A DNA stretch of 64,000 nucleotides from Cohnella fermenti (GTDB taxonomy: Bacteria; Bacillota; Bacilli; Paenibacillales; Paenibacillaceae): assembly GCF_004801405.1 (NCBI RefSeq), contig NZ_SSOB01000018.1:1-64000 (forward strand). The letters run 5' to 3'. Made by a program: the position numbers and the translations under genes. Position 1 is the first letter of the stretch; each line of letters starts with the position of its first letter. Positions 1 through 8,693 of the stretch are shown here, one piece after another. The notes below the pieces were generated by a model. It ran no database searches and was not told the DNA's origin. It was given only the letters and a program-made list of their open reading frames with translations.

Positions 1-122
1 GGCTGTCTACGCTTAAACGACTCTGTTGCCAGCTTCGCTCCAAGACTCGCTATTGGTGGCGTGGCTTCGCCTTTTCCAAGCAGGGTTTCCACCTGCTAAG
101 TTACTCAACCTATGCTCGGTCG
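1..122. other. Left-edge stretch without recognisable gene
   Basis: No start codon with a ribosome site and no recognisable protein was found on either strand. A short plus-strand open frame here lacks a ribosome site and resembles nothing I know. The base composition is less GC-rich than the neighbouring genes. It could be the tail of something left of the window, but nothing supports a specific call. Confidence 0.3.
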
Positions 123-292
123 CTCTGGTTTTTCACATTCATCGGGTTCAATCAGCGGCAATCTCGGCGTTTTATGTGATTTTTAGCATATATGCGGCAA
201 CGGGAGCCGGAATTTTCTCTATATAGGCTATTTTTCACATAGAATCGTCCAACCTGCCCGTTATCGCGCCGCTCGAATGTGATGTTTCACAT
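123..292. repeat. Palindrome cluster A (four ~16-bp units, 51-52 bp period)
   Basis: Four copies of a degenerate 16-bp palindrome related to ATGTGATTTTTCACAT lie at 123-138, 174-189, 225-240 and 277-292, so their starts are 51, 51 and 52 bp apart. The roughly 36-bp spacers differ within the cluster. They can be aligned one by one with the spacers of the cluster at 63533-63704, for example the shared CCGTTATCGCG before the last unit. This is a non-coding dispersed repeat of unknown role. Confidence 0.75.
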
Positions 293-388
293 AAATCCCT
301 CTATCCGGCGAGTCCGGCGAGATGCCCGGCGCCCCCCTCCCGCACGATTCTAAATCGGCTGCCCCAAAACTTTAGATTCTTATATGTC

Positions 389-427
389 AAAAAAAGTACA
401 GCTCCTTGTATGAAGGAAACTGTACTT
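389..427 (-). terminator. Rho-independent terminator after the SLH beta-helix gene
   Basis: Read on the minus strand, a 14-15 bp stem (arms 413-427 and 394-407, one bulge, 5-nt loop) is followed by seven T residues (389-395). It lies about 50 nt downstream of the stop codon at 480 and would end the locus A transcript. Confidence 0.85.
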
Positions 428-479
428 GATTTGGGTACTATGGAGGGTTATGTCCGAGCAATAGAATAGATCAGCCTCG

Positions 480-3400
480 TTAAAGCTTGCCGTTCTGCTC
501 CAGCAACCGGTACATAATGGCTGCAGCTTCCGACCGGGAGATCGACTTGGACGGCGCGAAGCTGTTGTCCGGCAGGCCTTGGATCAGCCCGAGACTCCGG
601 GCCGTCTCCGCCGCTTGCCGCGCCCACGGCGCAATTGCTGCGGCGTCGTTGAAGGTCAAGGAAGCCGCCTCGCCGCTGTAGTTCGGCGTTCCGCGCAGCA
701 GCGCGTACGCCCTTAAAGCCACTACGGCCATCTCCTGCCGGGTAATGGCGTCTTGCGGACGCAGCCGATCGCCGTCACCCGCCAGAAGGCTCGCTTGGAC
801 CGCCGCTGCCAGCGAATCGGCATACCATGCTTCAGCGGTTACGTCCGTATAGTCGCCATCGTACGACAGCGTCGGCAAGTCGAGCAGTCGAACCAGCATG
901 GCCGCGAATTCGGCTCGGCTCACTTGTGCCGAAGGTGCGAAGTCCGAATCGCTCACCCCGTTCACGATGTGCCGGGATGCCAGCACTTCAATATAATCCC
1001 GCGCCCAATAAGAACCGACCACATCTGCGAAAGACTTGTCGTATTCGAACGCCGCATACAAGACGTCTCTGAGGTCATTCGTCGCAATCGTGATTGAAGC
1101 TCCGTCAGCGCTTCTCTCGCCGCCGACGTAATCCCATTCGCCTGTGTCAGCGTTGTAAGCGTACAGACCGACCTTCCGCAGGTCGCCCACGCCTGTAAGC
1201 TTGAGCGACACTTCGGCCGGTTGGGCAAGATTTGCCTCTTCATTGCCGCTTGTCAACGATAGGCGAATAGCTGGCGCGAGCGCTTTGCGCCCGTCCGACG
1301 AATTCGCAGGAAGCCCGCTCTCCGCCACATTGATCCGGATGCTGCCGTTCGAGACCTCCGAGCCAATGGCTCCAATTGGAATTCGAATGGCGGCATGCTC
1401 CGTTTGGATGTCGATGATCTTGCCCGCGTCTTGGAGCAGCGACCGCACGGCCGGGGACAGCTCGATCGCCTTGACGCCGGAATCGCCGACGTCCCGCAGG
1501 TCGATCGTCAGCACCCCGTTCGTGCCAACGAGTTGCTCGGCCAGCTTGTCGGGCGACACGGTCAGCACGGCAATGTCTCCATTGACAGCGATGCTTCCCA
1601 GCTTGTGGCCGATAGCCGCAACGGACTCCGCCCCTGAGCCGCTGTTGCTGTTGTTGCTGTTGTTGCTGCCCTCATTGTCGTTCTCGCCCGGGCTGTCATT
1701 GCCGTTATTCTCGTTATCGTTATCGTTGTCGTTATCGTTGTCGTTGTCGTTATCGTTGTCGTTATCGTTGTCGTTATCGTTGTCGTTATCGTCTCCGCCG
1801 CCCGGTTCGCCCGACGATGACAAGCCGTTCACGGCTGCTTCCAGCCCCCCCAGCGCCGCAGCGACTTCCTCCGCAGAAGCGGACACATTGCGAAGTACGG
1901 CCCTCGTCTCTTCCATCGCTTGTTGCAGAGCGTTCCAGCTCTCATCGGAGGCATCGTCCTTCTGCAGCAGCTCCGCTTCGCCGAGCTTCGCCAGCAAGGC
2001 GGTCGTATCGGCCGCCTGCACAGGGGCAGCTTGCAGCGTGAACGTCTCGTTCCGGCCGACGATGCCGAAGTAGCCCGGCTCGGTCAGCACGCCTTCGCCT
2101 GTATCCTCAAAGTCGAAGACGAGCTGGCCGTCGATCTTCAGCACCAAACGTACGCTCACCCCGTTCGTAAGGGCGCCGAATTCGATCGTATGCTCCTCGC
2201 CGTAGGTGAAGGCTGATGATGTGATCGGCGGCCCCTTGATGCCGTCCACTCCATTAAATCTGCCGTACAGCACCGTCCTCACATTGGCATTAAACCGCTG
2301 AATCTCGATGCCGCCGCTGCCGAAGATCAGGATATAGCCGGTGCCGCTCGACACCGCATAGTCCGCAGTCGGAGAACGAAGCATGACGCTCGGCCAGCCT
2401 CCCGTTCCGGTCGACGTATCGATCTTCAGCTTGAAGGTGAGCAGTTCATTGCCGTAGCGGCGCTCCTTGTAGTAGGAGAAGCCGTTGAAGGCGTTCGTCT
2501 TCATGGACTGCTCCGACGCGAATACAAAGCCTGCGCTGCTGCTCCACTGGGAGCTGTTCGCAGAATCGAACCATTCGGGCGCGTTGTACGGCTCGAAGAA
2601 CAGCTCGCTCTGCACGGTCACTGCGAACGTGCCTGCGACGACCGGCGAGCCTTCGCGTCCTGCCTCGCGACCGCTGACCGTAAGGATGGCGGAACCGGGG
2701 CCGACCGGCTTCAAAACACCGTTCTCGACGACGGCCGCATAAGGGTTGCTGGACGAATAGGTCACGTCCTCAAGCTCCACCTCACGCCCCTGATCGGTGA
2801 TGCCGTAAGGCGACAACTCCACGCCAGTTCCCTGCATCCCCAGCGATATTCCCCCGTCAATGCCCGTTAACTTGATCTGCTGCAGTTGACCGCCTACGTA
2901 CACGTTGATCTTCAATGTGCGGAGTACGCGGTTCGACACCGCATAGACGCGCAGCAAGGTCTTGCCCTCCTGCATGCCGGTCAACACGCCGCTGCTGTTA
3001 ACAGTCGCAATGCTCTCATCTTCTACCTGATAGTAGACCTGAAGGCCGGAGGCATCAACGGCTTCATTCTTCCCGTCGGTTGCCAGCACGCCGACTTCGG
3101 CGGTCTGGCCTGCGTCAAGGCCGACTGCCTGGTTAGTCGCGCCCGTAAGCGCAACGCGCTCCGCATGATCTTGGCGCAGTTCCCCATAACCTTCCTGCAG
3201 GCCTGCCGCCTGGACGATGCTCTGCGCCTCTTGCGGCCAATCCGCATCCGGATAGACGCTCGGCTCCGTATAGCTGACCTCGCTCGTCGCCGAATTAAAC
3301 GTCCTCTGGACGGTTGTCGAGTAATTCCGGTTGATCCGGATATGGTTGATGCTCGCCGCGTTCAGGAAGAACCAGGTGGCGGCAATGCCCTGGTTCCACA

Positions 3401-6400
3401 CGGGCGTCTCGCGAAGGTCGACGACATTGTCTTCTATCTGCCAGTAAGTGGAGCCTTCGTCCATGTAGATGCTGCCGAACAAATTCTTCTGATTGCGAAT
3501 GTAGTTATGGGCGATCAGGTTGTAGCTATCAGACGTGCCGCCCGTATTGCCGATCGTGTAGATCGCTGCCCCGTCGTAGATCCCTTCGCCCATCAGATCA
3601 TGAATGTAATTGTATTCGATATGCATGTTCCGCAGGACGTTGGGGAAGATCGTAGCCCAACCGTACCCGATATGGAAGCCGCTGTACGGAATGTTAAAGA
3701 TCTCGTTGTACTTGAGATCCATATCTTCGGCGAACGCGACCGAGACGGCTGCGGCCGATTTGTAATCGATGCCGATATCGTGAATGTAGTTGTTCAGAAT
3801 GTCGTCGTTCTTCATGAGCTTGCGCAGGTCGGACGGATTCGTATTGTCGGATTTGGAGATGTCGGGATCGCCCACGTTCACGGCGCCGCCCGACAGGTCA
3901 TAGAAGCGGTTGCCCGACACCAGGCTGTTCTGCACACCCTCCACCAGCTTCAAGCCGGTGATGCCAAGGCGAGTGAACGTGTTCCCTGTAAAATTCACCG
4001 CGGCAGCGCGCCTGACCGTCACGGCCGCGGGCGGCAACGTATCGGGTTTGCCGGGCTCGCGGATATGGTTGTTCTGCGCGTCCGGATGTCCGTTGTCCGT
4101 GCCAGGTCGCAGCCAAGTGGTGTCGGCGAGTGTCAGTCCTTCGAATGTCAGGTTATGCGCCATGTGGTCATAGTCGCTGCCCTCCACGATGATAAGCTCC
4201 TCCAACGAAGGCATGGTGACCTGCGCCGACTGCAGATCCTCCCAGACGCGCGGTTTGTAATACAGCTTATTGGCGTGTGTATCCAGGTACCACTCGCCCG
4301 GCTCGTCCAACAATTCAAGAGCATTCTCGTAATAGACCGGCAGAGTGGCCGACGTCTGTCCCTTGTTGGTGACATAGCTCCAGCCGGGCTGCGCCATCGT
4401 GATCTTGACTTGGTCGCCCGCCGCTTCCACCGATGCCACGCGGTCGCGCGGATTCGTCCATTGTTCATTGAATACAAATTCCAGATCCTCCGGATGCGCG
4501 TAGGTCAGGAACTCCGTATTATCGGACAAGAAGCCGATCGGCGTCGTCCCTTCTTTGTATTGAACGGCGGAAGCGAGTCCGCCCTCGCTTCGGGCGCGGA
4601 CGCCGCGCACTCCGTCCACGAACAACTGGCGGGAATTGAAGCCGACAGGCACATCCGCAATGTAGATGCCCTTCGTCCCATCATATATCTGCCAGCCGGA
4701 GAACGTATGCGCCGAACCGATCGTCGCCTCTCCGTCGCCCTCGTGGGCATAAGTGACGAAGTACCCGTTGGTGCCGGAGTCCGTCTCATTGAAGCGAAGC
4801 GTATCGGCCTGCGCATAATAGCCGTCAGCCAGCACGACGCGAATATCGCCGGTCATGTTCGCGTTGCTCTCTCGCACAAGCTGCTGTGCCCGCTCCAGCG
4901 ACTTGACCGCCAGCGGCTTGGTCGAGCCGTCGTTCGCGTCGTTGCCGTTCGGCGCGACGTAGATCGTCTTCATGACACCGCGCGGCATCACGTGTACCGT
5001 CACGACGGCGGTCGCCTCAGACAGCGGCTCTTCGGCGATCACCGTGATCGTCGCATCGCCGGGCGCGGCAGCATGCACCTCGCCGTAAGCGTCCACCGTC
5101 GCTGCCGTCTCATTGTCGGAGACATAACGAACCTTCTTGTTCGCAGCTTCGGCCGGAAGAACTGTCGCTTGGATCTGCTTATAGCTCCCGACCGGCATCG
5201 TGAAGCTGTTCTCTCCCAGCTCGATTGCAGTCGGCACGACATTATCCACCACAACAGTCGTGCTGACCGGCGCCAGTCCGGGCGCATGGGGCACGGCGGC
5301 AATGACGGCGCTGCCCTCGCTCAAGGCCGAGATATTGCCCAGCGCATCGACGGACGCCACCTCCGGATCGGAGGAAGTCCATTCCGCCTTGCGGTCGGAG
5401 GCGTTCGCCGGGGTGAAGTTCAGCGCCAATTGCCGCGTCGACCCCAGGACGAGATCGTACTCCGGCTCAAGCGCTGCTCCGGTCGCCTCGACATAAGGCG
5501 CTGCCTCGAGGTCGTCCAGGCTGTACGTATTGATCGTATCTTTATAGATGCCGATATTGATCGAGCTGATCTCGCCGGTTGCCAGCGTCGGCTCCCCGGC
5601 CGCGACTAACTTCTCGTCGACATAGAGATCGTATGTTCCTGGAGAGGTGCTATTGTCCACAATCAGCTCGATATCGTACCACTTCCCCGCAACGAAGGGC
5701 TGCAGCGTCACCCACGGATTCGCCGGGTCCGGCCGCTTCTGGATATAACCGGCATTGAATGCCAGTTCCATCAGCTTGGCGCCGCCTCTCTGGAACACGG
5801 GAAGGTAGAGCGCGCCGCCGGTTGCGTCGGCCTTGACCCTGTACTTCAGTGTTCCCTTCTCCGCAGTGCCGGGCAACGGAACGGTCACTCCGACCGACGC
5901 TGGCAGCACCTGCGCTTGCTTAATGCGGAACACCTTGTTGCCCGTACCGTCGTCGGCCGCGCCGAACTCGGTCGTATTGGTCGGAATCGTCCATCCGGCT
6001 GGCCGCGCCCCTTCGGCAAGCGACTCGAAGTTCTCGCTGTACGAGATGCCCGCTGGCTCCGTGACAGGCGGCGGGTCTGTCGGCGTCGGCGGCTCGGGCT
6101 TCTCCGTGAACGGAATTACCTGCAGATCGTCGACCTTATACACGTTCACCGATGACCGCCATATTTTCATAAAGACCGTGTTAGCGCTTCCAGAAACAAC
6201 CGTCGGTTCATCCGTCAATAGCGCTACGCCGTCGATATAGAAGTCGTAGGTGCCCAAGCTGTTGTCCATGACAATCTCCGCTTGATACCAGCGATTGGCT
6301 TCGAAGGTCGGATTGCCCGCAATGGCTACCGATCCCCCGGTGGAATTGCCCTTCTTGAACTCGCCGTCAGCCATGAATACCTGCAGCTTGGGCGTTCCTC

Positions 6401-6752
6401 CCGTCGCCAAGGTCGGCAGGTAGAACGCTCCGCTCGTGACAGACGCCTTCACTTTGTACTTAATGACCGCCTTGTCGGCAGAGAAGGGCAAGGTGTACCG
6501 CAGTTCCATATGAGCGCCGTCTCGCGCCTTATGATCGATCGTCAATGTATTCCCGTCAGTCTCGTTGTAGGTTACGCCTACCACGGAGAGATCTTGATTG
6601 TTCACCGTCCAGCCCGCAGGCAGCTGCCCGACCGCCGTCGAATCGAAGTTCTCGGTGTAAGAATCGCTGCCCTCTTCTGCAGTTGCAGGCACGGTCCAGA
6701 CGCCAATAGTCAGAACGACTGCCAATAGGTTAATCAACCATTTATTGAGCAC
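480..6752 (-). CDS. SLH-anchored multidomain beta-helix protein, GH141-like
   Basis: A 2090-aa secreted surface protein. It starts at a GTG (6750-6752) six nt after AAGGAGGAGGC, with a signal peptide of about 25 residues ending in ATA. Two concanavalin-like domains (about 28-215 and 232-420) and two Big2 Ig-like domains (about 430-590) come first. A right-handed beta-helix follows (about 594-1170), opening with YVAPNGNDANDGS and containing RQLFVDG, an arrangement typical of GH141-type proteins. Further Ig-like domains, another concanavalin-like domain (about 1405-1560), a FIVAR-like helical segment, an Asp-Asn repeat linker (about 1653-1683) and three SLH domains (1906-2090) complete it. SLH domains bind pyruvylated cell-wall polymers, so the enzyme is displayed on the cell surface. 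It is the last gene of the locus A operon and probably cuts the polymer whose products the adjacent transporter imports. The GH141 assignment and the substrate are inference; a polysaccharide lyase is the alternative. Confidence 0.8.
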   Translation of the reverse strand: MLNKWLINLLAVVLTIGVWTVPATAEEGSDSYTENFDSTAVGQLPAGWTVNNQDLSVVGVTYNETDGNTLTIDHKARDGAHMELRYTLPFSADKAVIKYKVKASVTSGAFYLPTLATGGTPKLQVFMADGEFKKGNSTGGSVAIAGNPTFEANRWYQAEIVMDNSLGTYDFYIDGVALLTDEPTVVSGSANTVFMKIWRSSVNVYKVDDLQVIPFTEKPEPPTPTDPPPVTEPAGISYSENFESLAEGARPAGWTIPTNTTEFGAADDGTGNKVFRIKQAQVLPASVGVTVPLPGTAEKGTLKYRVKADATGGALYLPVFQRGGAKLMELAFNAGYIQKRPDPANPWVTLQPFVAGKWYDIELIVDNSTSPGTYDLYVDEKLVAAGEPTLATGEISSINIGIYKDTINTYSLDDLEAAPYVEATGAALEPEYDLVLGSTRQLALNFTPANASDRKAEWTSSDPEVASVDALGNISALSEGSAVIAAVPHAPGLAPVSTTVVVDNVVPTAIELGENSFTMPVGSYKQIQATVLPAEAANKKVRYVSDNETAATVDAYGEVHAAAPGDATITVIAEEPLSEATAVVTVHVMPRGVMKTIYVAPNGNDANDGSTKPLAVKSLERAQQLVRESNANMTGDIRVVLADGYYAQADTLRFNETDSGTNGYFVTYAHEGDGEATIGSAHTFSGWQIYDGTKGIYIADVPVGFNSRQLFVDGVRGVRARSEGGLASAVQYKEGTTPIGFLSDNTEFLTYAHPEDLEFVFNEQWTNPRDRVASVEAAGDQVKITMAQPGWSYVTNKGQTSATLPVYYENALELLDEPGEWYLDTHANKLYYKPRVWEDLQSAQVTMPSLEELIIVEGSDYDHMAHNLTFEGLTLADTTWLRPGTDNGHPDAQNNHIREPGKPDTLPPAAVTVRRAAAVNFTGNTFTRLGITGLKLVEGVQNSLVSGNRFYDLSGGAVNVGDPDISKSDNTNPSDLRKLMKNDDILNNYIHDIGIDYKSAAAVSVAFAEDMDLKYNEIFNIPYSGFHIGYGWATIFPNVLRNMHIEYNYIHDLMGEGIYDGAAIYTIGNTGGTSDSYNLIAHNYIRNQKNLFGSIYMDEGSTYWQIEDNVVDLRETPVWNQGIAATWFFLNAASINHIRINRNYSTTVQRTFNSATSEVSYTEPSVYPDADWPQEAQSIVQAAGLQEGYGELRQDHAERVALTGATNQAVGLDAGQTAEVGVLATDGKNEAVDASGLQVYYQVEDESIATVNSSGVLTGMQEGKTLLRVYAVSNRVLRTLKINVYVGGQLQQIKLTGIDGGISLGMQGTGVELSPYGITDQGREVELEDVTYSSSNPYAAVVENGVLKPVGPGSAILTVSGREAGREGSPVVAGTFAVTVQSELFFEPYNAPEWFDSANSSQWSSSAGFVFASEQSMKTNAFNGFSYYKERRYGNELLTFKLKIDTSTGTGGWPSVMLRSPTADYAVSSGTGYILIFGSGGIEIQRFNANVRTVLYGRFNGVDGIKGPPITSSAFTYGEEHTIEFGALTNGVSVRLVLKIDGQLVFDFEDTGEGVLTEPGYFGIVGRNETFTLQAAPVQAADTTALLAKLGEAELLQKDDASDESWNALQQAMEETRAVLRNVSASAEEVAAALGGLEAAVNGLSSSGEPGGGDDNDNDNDNDNDNDNDNDNDNDNDNDNENNGNDSPGENDNEGSNNSNNSNSGSGAESVAAIGHKLGSIAVNGDIAVLTVSPDKLAEQLVGTNGVLTIDLRDVGDSGVKAIELSPAVRSLLQDAGKIIDIQTEHAAIRIPIGAIGSEVSNGSIRINVAESGLPANSSDGRKALAPAIRLSLTSGNEEANLAQPAEVSLKLTGVGDLRKVGLYAYNADTGEWDYVGGERSADGASITIATNDLRDVLYAAFEYDKSFADVVGSYWARDYIEVLASRHIVNGVSDSDFAPSAQVSRAEFAAMLVRLLDLPTLSYDGDYTDVTAEAWYADSLAAAVQASLLAGDGDRLRPQDAITRQEMAVVALRAYALLRGTPNYSGEAASLTFNDAAAIAPWARQAAETARSLGLIQGLPDNSFAPSKSISRSEAAAIMYRLLEQNGKL
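1718..1796 (-). repeat. 6-bp microsatellite coding a (Asp-Asn)n linker
   Basis: On the plus strand the hexamers GTTATC and GTTGTC alternate about 13 times and encode an uninterrupted Asp-Asn dipeptide run in the SLH protein, between the FIVAR-like segment and the C-terminal domains. Such runs vary in length by slippage, and here would change the distance between the enzyme and its cell-wall anchor. Confidence 0.9.
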
Positions 6753-6773
6753 TAGTTTGCCTCCTCCTTGTTC

Positions 6774-8588
6774 CTATTCGTACATAAACCCGCCATTCTT
6801 CACGATTTTGGTCCTCCCCGAAGAGGGGTTATTAATATATTGCGAAGGCTTCAACGGCACCGTTACAGCGGCGGTCCCAGCCGACCTTGCCAATTGGCCT
6901 GTCGCTTCCCGGCCGCTTTGATCCAACGCGCAGCTATAACGGACATCCCCATCATCCGGGCAAAAAGCTTCATCAAACACACTGAGCCCGAACACGAATG
7001 CGGCCTGGCTGATCCGCTCGAAATCCAGCGTCTGCTCCTCTCCCTCGAACAAGATAAATTCTATCCATCGGGCAGGACCCTCCTCCCCAATCTCCACGCG
7101 GATCGTACGTTGATCGAATTCACAGATCAGGGGATGAATATGGACCGCAATGCCAGGAGCCCGAATGGAAAAAGCGCTGCCGATTCTCGCCTCTTGCGGA
7201 AGCTGCACTTGATCCACCCAACCTCCGATTTCAAAGCGCAGAGACAGCTTGCGGGCTCTAAGCTTGCCTCCTTCCTTCAAGGGATCAAGGATAAAATGGA
7301 AATCCCCATGATCTTTGACGAAGTAAACGCCGCCTACAAGATGATTTTCCTGTTGCGAGGTGCGCAGAATGGCAGAAGCATAGTCCTGTCCGTCATGCAG
7401 GCAACGGAGTCTCAAATACGTACAGTTCTCCGGAGTGCCCCAATAAGCCATGAGAGGTCTTCTTTGATTCCAAAGATCGTACTCCGCAAAGCTGCCCAAG
7501 GAAAAACTCGGGTTCATATAGGTGGTCGACTCCAGTCGGGGAGTCCCCTTCTCGATAAAAACCCGGATCTCATCGTCAGAGATCAGGTCTTCCCCTTTAT
7601 AGAAAGTTTCCTTGATCAGTCGTGGACTCTTCAGCGGTTGGAAATATTCATAATAGTGGTCCGGACAAGCAATGACCATATCGTGCCACATCAGCCCATA
7701 CTCCAGTTCTTCTTCCCGCATCAGGCCCAACTGCATTCGGGTTCCCAGATGAAGGAAGGACAGGAATCCTTGGCCGCTAATGTTCTCATAGCATCGGCTA
7801 TGCGGCGCCGATAACTGACAGGTCGGCCGGTGGAAATGAACCGCTATGCATTCCCACGCTTTGTCGTTCAGGAACTCGGCCAGCTCCCGCGACTCCCGGT
7901 CCTTCACATGCTTAAGCATTCTGCCGATCTCCTCCAGGGCAAGAACGGTGTAGGTTGGGCTGTTGTATTCGGTGAATCCGCCGTTGGCTTCAACATAGGC
8001 CCGTTCCTTTATCAGCCTGTTCCTGCCGTATTGCACAAACTCCTGGTTATCCAGCAATTCCCCGGCCGCGATCGTCACATAGGCCCCCATAAGGTAGATA
8101 TTGGTATAGTCGGGCCCGATGTTCCGGCGGATAATGCTGGCTGCGGCATGATGCAAGGCCAGGATTATCCTATCGATCATGATAGAAGGCAGAGCTTCAC
8201 GATGCTCCAGCAACAAATAGACCAATACCTTGCCATTGAAGTCGGCCCAGTTCCAATCCGGGGACTTCATCCTCGGAAGCGGCTCTTCCAGGTAATAAGG
8301 CCATATGCCGTATGTGGGGCTGTCTTCCTCCGTATCCTGCATCGAGAGAATGTTGTCTATTATCGCGAGCGCCCGTTCCTGACAGGTGTCATCTCCGCTG
8401 TACAGAAGCGCGGCGGCGTAGGCCAGACTCCGGTAAACCCCATGCACCGTATCGTCGTCGATATGCGTGTGATATCCCTTGCGGCTCAGCTTCTCGGCAA
8501 TCATGTTCACCTTGGCGTCAAAGTGTAGATGTTCCCGTACAAGCCTTTGCTGAAAAGCCGCTGCTAGATGCGTTTGCCTATCATCCAT
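6774..8588 (-). CDS. Uncharacterised 604-aa protein, possible (alpha/alpha)-toroid polysaccharide enzyme
   Basis: I cannot assign a family with confidence. The N-terminal two thirds is alpha-helical and rich in aromatic and His residues, with motifs such as SPDWNWADFNGK, GGFTEYNSPTYT and SRCYENISGQG. The C-terminal part looks beta-rich. A helical toroid followed by a beta-sandwich is the layout of heparinase II/III-like and several other polysaccharide lyases. There is no signal peptide, so it should act in the cytoplasm on imported oligosaccharides. I chose the ATG at 8588 because GAGGAG lies 8 nt upstream. A start at 8630 is possible but falls inside a strong hairpin. The stop is 21 nt before the SLH gene, so the two are very probably co-transcribed, following the binding-protein gene. 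Confidence 0.6.
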   Translation of the reverse strand: MDDRQTHLAAAFQQRLVREHLHFDAKVNMIAEKLSRKGYHTHIDDDTVHGVYRSLAYAAALLYSGDDTCQERALAIIDNILSMQDTEEDSPTYGIWPYYLEEPLPRMKSPDWNWADFNGKVLVYLLLEHREALPSIMIDRIILALHHAAASIIRRNIGPDYTNIYLMGAYVTIAAGELLDNQEFVQYGRNRLIKERAYVEANGGFTEYNSPTYTVLALEEIGRMLKHVKDRESRELAEFLNDKAWECIAVHFHRPTCQLSAPHSRCYENISGQGFLSFLHLGTRMQLGLMREEELEYGLMWHDMVIACPDHYYEYFQPLKSPRLIKETFYKGEDLISDDEIRVFIEKGTPRLESTTYMNPSFSLGSFAEYDLWNQRRPLMAYWGTPENCTYLRLRCLHDGQDYASAILRTSQQENHLVGGVYFVKDHGDFHFILDPLKEGGKLRARKLSLRFEIGGWVDQVQLPQEARIGSAFSIRAPGIAVHIHPLICEFDQRTIRVEIGEEGPARWIEFILFEGEEQTLDFERISQAAFVFGLSVFDEAFCPDDGDVRYSCALDQSGREATGQLARSAGTAAVTVPLKPSQYINNPSSGRTKIVKNGGFMYE

Positions 8589-8609
8589 GTCAGATTCTCC
8601 TCGTATTGG

Positions 8610-8652
8610 AGGAGAGTTTCTATATTCCATTGCATCATATAGAAACTCTCCT
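8610..8652 (-). promoter_or_regulatory. Perfect 16-bp inverted repeat between binding-protein gene and 604-aa gene
   Basis: Arms 8610-8625 and 8637-8652 are perfectly complementary around an 11-nt loop. The hairpin lies 41 nt after the stop of the binding-protein gene and 21 nt before the ATG of the next gene. No T run follows, so it is not a classic terminator. Stable stems just after a binding-protein gene often protect its mRNA and keep its level above that of the other operon genes; that role is inferred here. Confidence 0.7.
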
Positions 8653-8693
8653 GAGCCTTAGCCGTTATCATTCCTTATTTGCTTTGCCGCTGC

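Noticed and set aside
26-226. A 66-codon hydrophobic open frame at the left edge
   Set aside because: There is no ribosome site and it runs through the palindromic repeat cluster.
2886-5609. A 907-codon open frame on the plus strand opposite the SLH gene
   Set aside because: It is the antisense shadow of a GC-rich coding region; the sequence is rich in Arg, Asp and Val without domains, and no ribosome site precedes it.
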